A stretch of 64,000 bases of DNA, from positions 1,351,420,323-1,351,484,322 of the forward strand of contig NC_090444.1 in NCBI RefSeq assembly GCF_031143425.1, in the 5' to 3' direction. Below the pieces are notes generated by a model. That model searched no databases. It was not told the origin of the DNA and saw only the letters and a program-made list of their open reading frames with translations. Below, one piece after another: positions 34,747 through 44,802 of this stretch. The stretch comes from Pleurodeles waltl (taxonomy: Eukaryota; Chordata; Amphibia; Caudata; Salamandridae). Numbering within the stretch: the first letter of the stretch is position 1; every line of letters starts with the position of its first letter. The translations under genes and the position numbers were made by a program.

Positions 34747-35435
34747 AAAATAAATATTAGCTGGTCATGAAGTAAAATATACCATCTGCAGGAACATTTT
34801 ATATGCCATGGATCATTTACAATTAGATCCCTCTACTATTTTTACTCTCTCTCCAGCACACCTTAAATCCACACTTAGGAAAGCAACTTGGGAAGTGAGT
34901 TTCCGTCAGGACAGTCAGACCTGCACACTTAGACAGAGCTTTCACATATCTGACTTCTTAAGGCCAAGGATCACACAGCCCTACCTTATCTGAAACTTGC
35001 CTCATGGAGTGAGAAGATTCTGGCTCTTGCTGAGACAGGGGCACCTCCCCCTGAACACATAACTAGCAAAATGGTTTGGCTCTTCCGCTATTTAAAATCT
35101 ATGTCATAATGGAGTCCAAGAGTTGAAACATGGCATTTTTATTTGCCTGGCCCTATTGCCTTATCGTCGTAAGTGGCTGTGCCCTATTTGCCTATCCTTT
35201 TCGCTTAGTTCTGCTTCTCATCTATTAAAAGCCTAGTTCATTCCGCCTAATGAAATGTTTTGTGCTAGAGTTTTTAATAATTTTAAGTGTTTTTTAACTT
35301 TGTATTAGCTAAATCAATTTGTTTATCAAAGTTTAATCTGTTCGCTAATTTTATATTTCTTCTTTTGTATATTTATGTATTATTTTATGTGGATCTCCAT
35401 CAGAGTTCCGTAACATAATAAACTTAACTTGACTT
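34747..35435. other. LINE 3' untranslated region
   Basis: AT-rich, ending in AATAAACTTAACTTGACTTGA, short ACTTG-like repeats in place of a poly(A) tail. Confidence 0.4.
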
Positions 35436-35600
35436 GAGAGTCCATTTTGAGTTCACTTGCTTCATAGTTGTGCTCACTCAATGGATTTGTGGAATTTCCG
35501 TCTTCTCCAATTTATGTTTCTTATTTCATTGCTCTTCACCTTGCCGCTTGATCCTGACAACTTGAAGGTTTTTATGGTCTCCAGTTTTTTTCCTTCCTAT
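35436..35600. repeat. Second copy of dispersed repeat (pair with 23001)
   Basis: GAGAGTCCATTTTGAGTTCA and CTCAATGGRTT, TTCATTGCTCTTC and CTCCAGTTTTTTTCC recur in the same order and orientation at 23001-23165. Confidence 0.5.
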
Positions 35601-36472
35601 TTTATATTAGAATTTAGAATATGATGTCTCGGTTTGTTGCAGGATACCTGAGATCCATCTCATGTCTGTGTTTTGGAATAATTCCTGATAACCTGATATT
35701 TATCGCAGCAATTAAAACAGACTGTGCTGATCATCTACATGGAATGGGTAAATAGCATGTTCATAGTATCTCAACTAAGAGCTGTGACCAGATGAAAAAA
35801 ATAACTCAATCTTCTCAAGAACACCCTCTAAGAATTTGCAAATTAGGGGTTTGTTTTTCAAAAAATCAAATCACTTCTCCAACAGCATTCTAACAAAACC
35901 TACTCGTAGATGTAATTCTTCTACCCAAGCCTCCAACAATTCCAACATTCTATGAACTCTTGTTGCAAATTAAAGAGGAGGGCACTGTTGAATGGGCAGA
36001 AAAATGGCCCAAATGGCTAGACCTTCAATCTAATGAGGCAGTAGTTTTTTGCCAGGCTCTTTAAAATTGACACTCAATCATGACCCACCTTATATGTAAA
36101 ATAAAATACATCAATATCAAACAATTTACCATGTCTGTACTACATCAGCTAAATTTGCAAAATGGTATTAGAAATGTTATCAGACAGGAAGTACCCAACA
36201 TTTTATTAAAAGCTAACAAAAACATGCATTTAATTCTCTGCTGATTGGCTAGAAGTGTACATTTTCTACTTCCCTCATGTCCTCTTAGGACAGTGATGAT
36301 GAGCACACTTTAGGGAAGTTAAAGTTTAGAACTGATGGGCATGATGCTTAGCTGACTAGCATAAGGAAGCAGGTAACCTTTAGAAAGTTTGCTGTAGCTG
36401 GGTATAATATAATAATGCACAGCTAAAGCTTATAATGAGACACAAGGATGCCTCTAAACGTTTGATCTTTAA
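35601..36472. other. No gene seen
   Basis: AT-rich. Part towards 36472 could be a decayed continuation of the minus-strand LINE endonuclease fragment. Confidence 0.25.
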
Positions 36473-36727
36473 TCACATTCCCCACCGGCCACTGTGACTG
36501 AAGAATGCATTATTATAACCATAGATTATGGCTTCCACAATCACAGATTCAAGCCAGGTTGTTGTGATAAATGCAACATTAGTATTCCAAGTGTTTAATA
36601 GGTACATAATATGTAGATCATGTTTCAACATTGATCTAGAGTTGATTGGTGTATACTTGAGCCCTGTGCCCAGTTCTTCAATGCGCCTTGGTGCTACATT
36701 ATCAGCTTCTATATGGTTCAGTTGCAC
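36473..36727 (-). pseudogene. L2/CR1-like LINE endonuclease N-terminus
   Basis: 84 codons on the minus strand reading NSRSMLKHDLHIMYLLNT, then NVAFITTTWLES and a GYN..SHSGR stretch. This is the N.RSL..K...I..LL.....D...ITETWL block at the start of the endonuclease of L2/CR1-type LINEs. In the E-T-W motif, E is replaced by T. Isolated fragment; not linked to the L2 piece at 5885. Confidence 0.5.
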
Positions 36728-36730
36728 ACA

Positions 36731-37479
36731 ATATTCCGTTTTCTAGCAATAATCTTACCTTTGGAAGTTAATTGGATGCTTTAGATTGTAGCACAAGTAT
36801 GGTCCCTTCTGAGTATTCAACTCTAGGTCTTCCTCCGGGAAGGTGAGTGCCCAACCTGCCCTTGGCGACGAGCATAGATGTGAATGTCCCAGGACTTATT
36901 TACCGAGCTCATGCTTATATGTGAAAAGGAACTGCAAGAGATAAAAAATGGTCTAAGAGCAGGGCCACAAACCAAGATTGACATATGGTGAGTACACTGA
37001 CGTAAGATTTAATTTCTGTGATAGGTTGGAGACTTTTAAAGATCCCTGACTGGATGAATAATTTAATAACTTCATGTAATCACTCACCAGCACCTACCAT
37101 GTGGTGCTGTAAATGAGACGTCATAAAGTGAGCTATAAAAGAAATTAAATTATTTGTCCATAAATGCAGCAGGAAATCATTTAATAACTCAGCCCATCTT
37201 TACATCTTATTTGCCGGACAGTTCTCCGAGCCTGCTCAACCTTTATCAAATAGTGCTGCTATCCCTGGAAATGCAGAACGCCAGTACTATTGCAAACCCA
37301 CTGAAATGCCAAAGGCCCATTTTTAGGTGTGTGGTGAATAGCACAGCTGTTGTCAGACCTTATGTGATCAACAGGAAACAGTATTTTGAAACAGTATTTA
37401 GAGAGGTGCACTGGCTCCACCCACACATTGAGTTCAGTGTACTTGAGTACAGCACTTGATTGGATAGAAGTTGTGCACC
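36731..37479. other. No gene seen
   Basis: A 101-codon plus-strand frame (37154-37459) has no family likeness. The satellite described next begins at its right edge. Confidence 0.25.
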
Positions 37480-38743
37480 TCTGCTGAAAGAGGGTGCCTG
37501 GTATTGCACTTTTTACTCTGTGAGAAAGCTTATTGTCTGTACAGCTGGACTCAGTTGGTCATGGTGCCAGTGAAATAGTAATGGGCCTGACTATTCTATT
37601 ATTTAAAGTTATGACAAAGGCAGTAAGTCTGGCATATTTATTGTGATATCCAAATGTGAAAGCTGATAGGCATACGTAGATTTCTATTACACTGTGTAAT
37701 AGCCCAAAGAGAGGTAATTGGTACATTGAATCTCATGGATTGCCATAGTAGGCAAGGGTTTTGTTTTGGTGAAACCTGCAGGTAAGTCCTGGAAATAGAA
37801 CACTTTATACTATGAGAGTTCTAGTTCGTCTTTTGAGGAGCATTGTCTTTTGTTTGCTGACTAAACAAAAAAAAATACATATATTATGACTATAAACTTG
37901 ATAGCTGCCATGTGGGATAGCTAATGCTCAATATAGTACATGAGTTGGTTATGGAGAAAAGCCCATGATAAAAAGTGTAGGCCTGATTGAGTCACTGGGA
38001 AACTTTATGCCTGATGTCATAGTTCTGCTCTATTTATTATGAAAACTTATGACAAAGGTAGCAGGTCCGACTTATTTACAGTGAAATACATACTGTAAAG
38101 GCAATAGGCCTTTTAGGTTAGATTGTGATTACATGGTGTCTTACAACTTGCAAAGATGCGTTTTTACTGGAATCTCACAAATTATCATAGTAGGAAAAGT
38201 GTTTTGCATTGGTTTCACATTCTGACAACCCCTAGAGATAGATTTACACTGTGACAATCCTTGTTAGGTCCTCTTCTGAGGTTATATCATATTTTGCCAG
38301 CTGTCATTTTGTATATATTTGTAATGTGACTCAATGCTTAATGGCTGCCTTGTGGCAAACATTATCCTCAAAACAATAAGGCTGAAATGGTCATTCTGGG
38401 GCAAGCCAATGATGAAGGGTATAGGCCTTAATGGTTCACTGAGAAAAGTTATGTCCAGTGCGATAGATCTGATCTGTTTATTATTAAAACGTTGGACAAC
38501 GGGGGTAGACCTGATTTATTTATTGTAAAAAACATTTGTCAAATCCAATAGGCCTTTACTGATGGATTGTTACTGCACTGTGCTAAAGCCTGTAGAGTAG
38601 TATTTTTTTCTGTGGAATTTCACATGTTACCATAGAAGGCAAGGGTTTTGGTGTTAAAAAAAACATTGAGTGAATTTCCACTGTGATAATCCCTATTGTC
38701 CCTCTTAGCAGGGGTTGTATTTTGTTTTGTTGTCTGTATTTAA
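37480..38743. repeat. Degenerate satellite, about 445-bp unit, left arm
   Basis: Landmark CATAGTAGGCAAGGGTTTT occurs at 37746 and recurs in variant form at about 38188 and 38632, spacing about 444. Other words (AATAGGCCT, TTTATTRT, CCTTGTGGS) recur in the same order. The array stops at TTAA 38740-38743 and resumes in the same phase after TTAA 53221-53224. Monomers are strongly diverged, so the array is old. Confidence 0.6.
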
Positions 38744-38750
38744 CTATAAG

Positions 38751-39475
38751 TGCGGGCGTCAGCCACTGGCCGAAGATCACACTACCTCCCTGGTGCGGGT
38801 CACGACCAGTGGCCGACACCAGGGAGGGGGTTAAAAATCCTCCGGTGCAATGCACTGGCGAATTTATTTTTTATTTTTTTCCCCGTTGGAGACGTGGAAC
38901 AACATCCGTGTCTCCATCCCGCCCCCCTCCCGCCCCTTTGTGACGTCAGCGCGCCGCGAGGCACACTGATGTCACCTTTTTTCCCCACCGGAGCAGAAGT
39001 GGATCAGGCAAGAGTCCTCTTCTACTCCGGTGGGGAAAAAAAGGCCAAAACGCCCTCCCCAGATGCCAGGGCGGCATCGATGGAAAGGGGAGACTCTCCC
39101 CTTTCCATCAATGCCTCCCTGGCACCGTTTCCTGCCCATGGATCGCAGCACGGCTGCGATCCATGGCCAGGAAACACCCCTAGACACCAGGGATCTTCTT
39201 TGGGGGGGTCGGCCCCCTTGTAAAAGGGCCGCCCCCTCCGGGGGCATTATTTTTTTAACGTTACTGTTTTGGGGGGCGATCGCGCCCCCCAGATTTGAAA
39301 AAAAAAAATGGCGTGGTCGGCTCTCCGAACACGGGCCGACCCCTGGGGGTAAAAAGAAAAATCTAGTTTTCCCTGGGAGGGCCCGATCGCCGCCCGAGGG
39401 AAAACTAGATTGTATTAAAAAAAAAAAAAATGAAATTGTTGGTGGTCAGCCCTTAGGGTGACCATCTATGGGGCC
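38751..39475. repeat. Chain of about ten hairpins
   Basis: Consecutive inverted repeats: 38755-38822, 38888-38915, 38940-38973, 38977-39041 (23-base arms, one mismatch), 39065-39122 with 39079-39109 inside (15-base perfect arms), 39128-39174 (22-base arms, one mismatch), 39202-39242, 39271-39290, 39315-39343, 39361-39410 (14-base perfect arms) and 39441-39470. Almost every base is in a potential stem. No coding. Confidence 0.75.
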
Positions 39476-39888
39476 ATTTCTTTTTTTATACATGACTTCT
39501 TTGCCAAGGGAAAGCAGACATGTATGGAAAAAAAAGTTCGTAAAGTTAGGGCCAGATGTAGGAAGCCAAAAAATTGCGAGTCGGAAATTGCGCGTCATTG
39601 CGACGCACAATTTCAGACTCGCAAAATGGTATCCAACAAGAAAAAGCGACTTCATTTTGCAACTCGCAAATGAAGTCGCACCGCAGATTGGGAGTCCGCT
39701 GTGAGTGGGTGTCGCAAGTTGCGACTGTGCCGCAAATTGCATGCAGGTGCTGCAAAACAGTTGGAAAAACACTTCCTGGCTCTTGCTGATGACATCACAG
39801 CCAGGAAGATATCAAATACACCTGGGAGGAGGGAGGACCACACCCTTTTCTAACTGCTGAGCAACCACCTGGAGGAACAGCAGCAACA

Positions 39889-41345
39889 ATGGAAGACTCA
39901 GGCAGTGCAGGCAGGAAGAGAAAATTGAAGTTCTCTGAAAAGGAACTTGAGGTGCTGACAGAGGAATGCTGCCAGCACCATGACCAGCTGTTTGGAAGGG
40001 CTGCCCTGAGTGTTCCAGACACGAAAAGAGGAGAATCTGGCAAGACATCCAGGAGAGGGTCAACGCCATAGGGGTGAAGTATAGATGAAATCAAAAAACG
40101 GTGGTATGACCTGCTCTCCAGGACAAAGGAGAGGGTGGCAGAGCGCCTCAGGGAGATGAGGGGCACAGGAGGAGGCCCATCCACCATCCCACCACCCACA
40201 CCCATGGAGGAACTGGTAGAACAGACCCTTGAGCCTGAGGCAGTGTCAGGAATGGTAGTACTGGACGCGTAAGCGCCAGGGGCATCAAAAAGTGAGTACC
40301 ATGAAACATGCATGTACACCCATAAATGCTATACCCCCACCCACCCAGTACACAGCAGCATGCACAACCAAACTAGCTCCATTCCAGACTTGCAACCACC
40401 AGAATGGTGCATTATGGGCAATGTAGTACAGTAGTCAGCTTATAGGCAACTGTTTATTAGGAGGCATACAACAGATGTTAGATACTGACAGTGTGTTCCC
40501 TATGTCCCACAGGTCTCCCACAAGACACCCCCGCCAGCCACACCGTCCAGGGTGCAGAAAGCAGCCAAAAGGCAGCGTAGGAGTCTGAAGCAGCCACTAC
40601 AGGGCCCAGCACCACACCACCACAGTTCCCTCCAGCTGAACAAATGGACATGGTGGAAATAGACACAGCACCTGGTCCCAGCCACAGTGTCAGACAGCAG
40701 GACCCTGAAGCACCACCGCGCCGCAGACTCCATGTCCAAGCAGTGTCCCAGGAGGATGTAGGTGACTCATCCATATCTGCAGCTGAGGCAGCCCTCATAT
40801 CTGGTCAGCGCCTGCAAACAAGGCAGATGAGAATCATTTCTGGGGCAATGCAACGGATGGAGCATAATTTCACCAATGGGCTGGCACAAGTGAACACACA
40901 GTTCACACGTTTGAACGATAATGTCGGTGACCTTGCTCTCTCCATACGGCAACTAGTTACAGAACTAGTGTCAGAGAGACAGAGTGCAAGGCGCCGCGAG
41001 CGGCAACTGGTACACAGATTGGACCGCATGGCTGCATCCATCGTCCGTCTCGCAGTCAACACCACAGGGCTGTCACGCCGTACTGTGAGCTTGCAGGTGG
41101 ACTTGGGCCACTTTTCAGGGGATGTGGCTCGGGGGCTGGGTCGCATTAGCCACGCTGTGGACATGCTGGAGGCTAGACAGGTAGCTAGGGGCATGGCAGA
41201 GACACCTCAGGATAGTGAGGAGGGGTCCACCATCAGCAGCGCATCTGCCACAGACACACGTGTCTTGAGGAGTGGCAGTGCACGTCAGGGGTCTGCTGAC
41301 ACACCTAGCACTAGCCATGCTGGGCGTCCCAGGCGGAGGTGTTAG
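39889..41345 (+). pseudogene. Myb/SANT-like Harbinger partner gene, two exons, broken
   Basis: ATG at 39889 starts a Lys/Arg-rich leader, then KFSEKELEVLTEECCQHHDQL, IWQDIQERVNAIGV and IDEIKKRWYDLLSRTKERV: a Myb/SANT-like domain with the usual tryptophans. A phase-compatible intron runs from GTGAGT at 40292 to CCCACAG at 40512. Exon 2 encodes a Ser/Pro linker, then a long helical region (QMRIISGAMQRMEHNF..., SERQSARRRERQLVHRLDRM) likely for dimerising, ending with basic GRPRRRC at 41345. Breaks: one base missing near 40025, another shift near 40080, TAA at 40270 and TAG near 40576. It once would have delivered the neighbouring transposase to the element ends. Confidence 0.6.
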
Positions 41346-41450
41346 GCCCATGCACTGCAGGACACATGAGGCACATGAAGTGAATGTGTCCTCATTGCAG
41401 GTGGACATTTACAGCCCCTTAACAAAAGTTCAGTTCTTCACTTATTAGGT

Positions 41451-42706
41451 TCACGTAATAAAACGTATTGTTTGATCCACTTCACAACTGGGCTCTTTGT
41501 GTGTGACATAAGTGTGTGTGGTGACAGTTACCACGTACCTTCCAAAGTATTGGTTTGCAATGTGGTCCCGTCTCTGTCTGCCTTGATTTGCAATGCTTCT
41601 ATCCCCAGGATGGCGATGTGGTAGCTCTTGCTCGTCATCCTCCGAATCTGGGTCTTCAGGGGTGAGATGCAGCCCACGTCTGGTGGCAATGCTGTGCAGT
41701 ATAGCGCATGCGCCAACTATCTTGAATGCTGTTATTTGGGCATACTGGAGTGCACCTCCACTTCTGTGGAGGCATCGGAATCTTGCCTTTAACAGTCCAA
41801 AGGTCCTCTCTATGACATTTCTGGTCCTCCTATGTGCACTGTCATATCGCCTCTCATTTTCATTGCTGGATGTTAGGTACAGGGTAAGTATCCATGGTCT
41901 TAGCGCATATGCACTGTCACCTGTTTGGCAAAAATTAACAATGTTAGCAGGGCATGGATGGTTTCTACAGTGACCTGTGTGTATGTCTTCAGGGTGTCTG
42001 CAGCAATACCTAATAGATATCCGTCTCCAAACTCCCCACATTCTAGGCATTGGTGTATCCCACTGTGCCTGAAAATATAGGAGTCATGTGTACTCCCTGG
42101 AAATTTGGCGACCATGTCAGTGATGACATAATGGGCGTCACATACCACCTGGATGTTCAGTGAGTGGGTACACTTCCGGTTGCGGAACAGATATTCCAGA
42201 TTTGCAGGAGGGCATATTTGTATATGTGTCCCATCTACACACCCTATTACATGAGGGAAGTTGGCAATTCTGTAGAATTCCAACTTGGTGCTGTTGATTT
42301 CTGCCTCATTCCTGGGTAGGTATTTGTATCTGGACATGTGTGTGAGTATGGCATCTAAGAAACATCTGAAGAACCATGAGAGTGCACTTTGAGATACCCC
42401 ACCTTCCACTGCAATGACCCCCTGATAGCTACCCGAGGCCAAGAGGTGCAGTGAGCATAGCACTTGCACATATGTGGGGATGGCGCTGCCGCGCACAGTC
42501 TGTCGTTGAAGCTGCGGATTGAGTAGATCTATTAATTCTAATATTGCTGCACTGCTGAGTCTGTATTTATCATAAATCTCCTCCTCAGTTTGTTGGAAAA
42601 GTGTCTGCCTGGTTCTGTATATCCTCTCCTGTCTCTGGCTCCTCCTCCTCCTCTGCTGGGCGGCGTGGACTCTCCTCCTCCTTGCTATCACATATATTTC
42701 AGCCAT
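41451..42706 (-). CDS. Harbinger (PIF/HARBI1-like) transposase, two exons, open
   Basis: Exon 1 is 42706-42010 and exon 2 is 41920-41451 on the minus strand, joined over an 89-bp intron with GT (from 42009) and a pyrimidine-rich acceptor ending CAG (41921). The phase-1 splice rebuilds the conserved block YLLGDSAYALRPW. The spliced frame is 388 residues without a stop. Catalytic residues: D158 in CVDGTH, D234 in LLGDSAYA, E270 in RNVIERTFGLLKARFRCL; THDSY at 206-210 is also conserved. The N-terminus is very basic (RRRRSQRQERIYR). The last 30 residues after QYFG lack family likeness, and AAGGTACGT there could be another donor, so the true C-terminus may differ. The partner Myb gene is broken but this gene looks usable. 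Confidence 0.8.
41457..41462 (+). promoter_or_regulatory. Polyadenylation signal AATAAA of the Myb-like gene
   Basis: AATAAA about 110 bases after the TAG at 41343-41345, between the convergent genes. Confidence 0.45.
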
Positions 42707-43039
42707 CTTGAGTAACCCAGATGCCTTCTGGGTCTCCTTTTATACTTTGGTTATGGTTACCACCTGCTCTGAGTTAGTGGTTATTTGGATGTGCAAAATG
42801 GGCTTTTTGCGATTAGTCGCAATTTGCGAGTGGCTTTTTCATATGGTTTGCGACTTGCAAATTGTGTCTCTCTATTTGCGAGTCGCACAATGGGGTCACA
42901 GAATTTGCGAGTCAGTAATGGCTCACGTCGCAATTCGCGATTCGGAAATGGGGTTTTTGCATCCCATTTCTGATTTTGCGGGGTCGCAAATTGCGATTCG
43001 GGCCATTTGCGACTCGCACATTTTTGCTACATCTGGCCC
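42707..43039. other. Right subterminal region of the nested Harbinger
   Basis: Upstream of the transposase start and dense in TTTGCGAGTC / GACTCGCAAA words in both orientations, which continue to the terminal repeat. Probably the promoter and Myb-protein binding region (inference). Confidence 0.4.
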
Positions 43040-43049
43040 TTAGTGTCCT

Positions 43050-43052
<3 letters not shown>

Positions 43053-43118
<66 letters not shown>

Positions 43119-43133
43119 TTTTTTTTTTTTTTT
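43053..43133. repeat. (CT)n-(AT)n-(T)n microsatellite
   Basis: A CT run to 43080, an AT run to about 43118, then a T run to 43133, starting right beside the Harbinger target duplication. Confidence 0.9.
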
Positions 43134-43650
43134 CAGGTCGAGCATTGCAGCGCACATGTGCTGCTTTTCTGACGTGTTGGTGTGTATCTGGGCTTTTAAC
43201 AACGCCCACCTCACGCCCATCACTACCACTGGTTTGTGGGCTTGCCCTTCAAAAATCCTTTGATTACATTGGTAAATGATTTACCTTTGTCCCTGCTTGG
43301 GGAGGTTTTGTTACCGCCTTGGCCATCGCCCCTGGTACATGGCTAATTGCACTTTAGCCGTTAAGTTTAACTACAAGCAAACTTCTTTTCCTTTTGTGCA
43401 TCTCTTCACCTGATGCTCATGGCGGCCGTGGCGCTGTGAATCGGCTCCCTTAAGTGAAAGGGTTTAACTTTCAATTTTCAATTTATGTGGCAAGAAAAGT
43501 CGGGTTAGGAGTTTATAACGATAATGGCTCTAACTCGAGCAGATGCGAGACCCATTGCATTGCAAATACTTGTTTTTCTTTTGTGTGATGTTTTCTGGGA
43601 GCCACAATTGGCCCCCGAGGGAAACCACACATATACATAAAAGTTTTATA
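43134..43650. other. No gene seen; dispersed-repeat-like
   Basis: No ORF with a recognised domain. The hairpin words found elsewhere are absent. May be a SINE-like or Penelope-like flank to the inverted repeats further right. Confidence 0.25.
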
Positions 43651-43691
<41 letters not shown>

Positions 43692-43693
43692 CA

Positions 43694-43726
<33 letters not shown>

Positions 43727-43746
43727 TATATCAATATATATGTATA
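43651..43746. repeat. (AT)n microsatellite
   Basis: Almost pure AT over about 95 bases with a GCAA break near 43690. A further AT tract lies at 43976-44022 and a short one at 44302-44316. Confidence 0.9.
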
Positions 43747-43764
43747 ATGCCCAACAATTGCATC

Positions 43765-43868
43765 GCACTCCATGAGGACCGTGATCAAGACTCCTTGGTG
43801 AGTCGAAACGCGTTGGTGGTTGTTGACTGCAATAAAATACACGTTTATTTGTACCTCGTGGAGTGCGG
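43765..43868 (+). other. Hammerhead-like hairpin inside a closing stem, copy 1
   Basis: An outer stem GCACTCCATGAGG / CCTCGTGGAGTGC (43765-43777 and 43854-43866) encloses TGATCAA, a GACTC...GAGTC hairpin and GAAACGCG (43781-43812). The hairpin followed by GAAAC resembles stem II and the core of hammerhead ribozymes found in Penelope-like elements. The CTGATGA half of the core is imperfect (TGATCAA), so activity is doubtful. Confidence 0.35.
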
Positions 43869-44110
43869 TGACATTTTTCGGCATTACATAATTTCGAGAT
43901 TGGTCTTCTCTGTCACTGGGCACCGGCAGTGGAGTGCGCCACCCAGCAACCCTTCGACCACTTTGTTTCTAAACATATATACAGTATATATATAAATATA
44001 TATATATATTATATATATATGCAACACAAATTGGTTAAAAGATTGTTGCGTAGCGCACTCCACTGCTAGTGCTCGGTGATGAAGGAGAGCAACCTCGAAA
44101 ATATTTTGTG

Positions 44111-44296
44111 AACAAGAATCTCACCGCACTCCACGAGGTTTAAATTGACATGTTTTATTGCAAGTATAAAAAATGAAAGAAAAGAGGGACTCATTTACCG
44201 TGATCAAGACTCCTTGAAGTCGAAACCCATAGGTGGCTGTTGCTTGCAATAAAACATGCCAGTTTAAACCTCGTGGAGTGCGGTGAGATTCTTGTT
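44111..44296. repeat. Long inverted repeat with hammerhead-like centre, copy 2
   Basis: Arms 44111-44164 and 44243-44296 are inverse copies, the outer 34 bases perfect and about 52 of 54 overall. Between them GACT...AGTC followed by GAAAC (about 44207-44226) repeats the motif of copy 1 with a shortened but still paired stem. A second inverted pair links 43917-43953 with 44045-44082. Confidence 0.6.
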
Positions 44297-44316
44297 CACA
44301 AAATATATATATATAT

Positions 44317-44802
44317 GCTTGCATGTATTTCTTTTCTGTAGTGGCAGTTGCCATAAAGTAGCACAGATGGTTTATTGTCCTGCTGCAAAGGATATACATT
44401 TATATGTATTTAGCTGAGTGGATTAATAAAGGCAAGCGTTACATGCGCTTTAAAACAAATGTTATGCCAGGGGGACTATGGAGATATGAGTGGCACTTTT
44501 GCTGGGTGGTACTGAGGGAATTAGAAGAGGAGGTAATGGGAGGCAGAGCACCAAAAATGACTGTCGCGCCGGGTGCCACCAGCGCTGAAGGCTGTAATGA
44601 TGGGTATGTGGTAAGGTGAAGTAATACATTCTTTTTTGTTTTTTTCAGTGTTTTCAGAGAATCTGCAGAATTGGAGAAGAAGCGAAGGTAAGGTGACGAC
44701 ATTTCCTATTGTATACAACAAACATACCCACGAGCAATTTTGTGACTTTCTGCCTTCTATGTAGGCTAGTAATTTAGAGGGACAGTTTAGCCTGTAGCAG
44801 AG
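44317..44802. other. Leader region of the piggyBac transposase gene
   Basis: No ORF of note. TTTTTTTCAG at about 44640-44649 could be a splice acceptor for a 5' exon. Confidence 0.3.

Larger units (their letters stand above)
30171..35435 (+). mobile_element. APE-type non-LTR retrotransposon, decayed, about 5.3 kb
   Basis: Contains in order an ORF1-like region, an apurinic-type endonuclease, a reverse transcriptase and a C-terminal region, all on the plus strand, then a 3' end AATAAACTTAACTTGACTTGA with a short repeated tail. The right edge at 35435 is supported because the flanking sequence from 35436 is shared with 23001. The left edge is arbitrary. The clade is unclear: the RT box GLKQGCMFAPLLFSLY is nearer the QGC type of L1/RTE-like enzymes than the PQGS type of CR1/L2. 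Confidence 0.55.
39549..43039 (+). mobile_element. Complete Harbinger transposon, 3.5 kb, TTA duplication
   Basis: Left end GGGCCAGATGTAGG and right end the inverse of GGGCCAGATGTAGC, perfect TTA duplication (39546-39548, 43040-43042). Subterminal regions are rich in TTGCGA/TCGCAA words. It holds a Myb-like gene (plus) and an open two-exon transposase (minus), convergent, the standard Harbinger layout. Nested in the piggyBac-type insertion. Its ends match the MITE at 60472-61130. Confidence 0.85.

Noticed and set aside
38826..38832. GGGTTAA as the inner end of a separate small piggyBac MITE (38744-38829)
   Set aside because: The TTAA at 38829 is possible, but the satellite phase supports only the outer TTAA pair; left as an alternative in the 38740 finding.
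43513..43995. Frames of 136-150 codons over AT microsatellites
   Set aside because: Alternating Tyr/Ile peptides produced by (AT)n, not genes.
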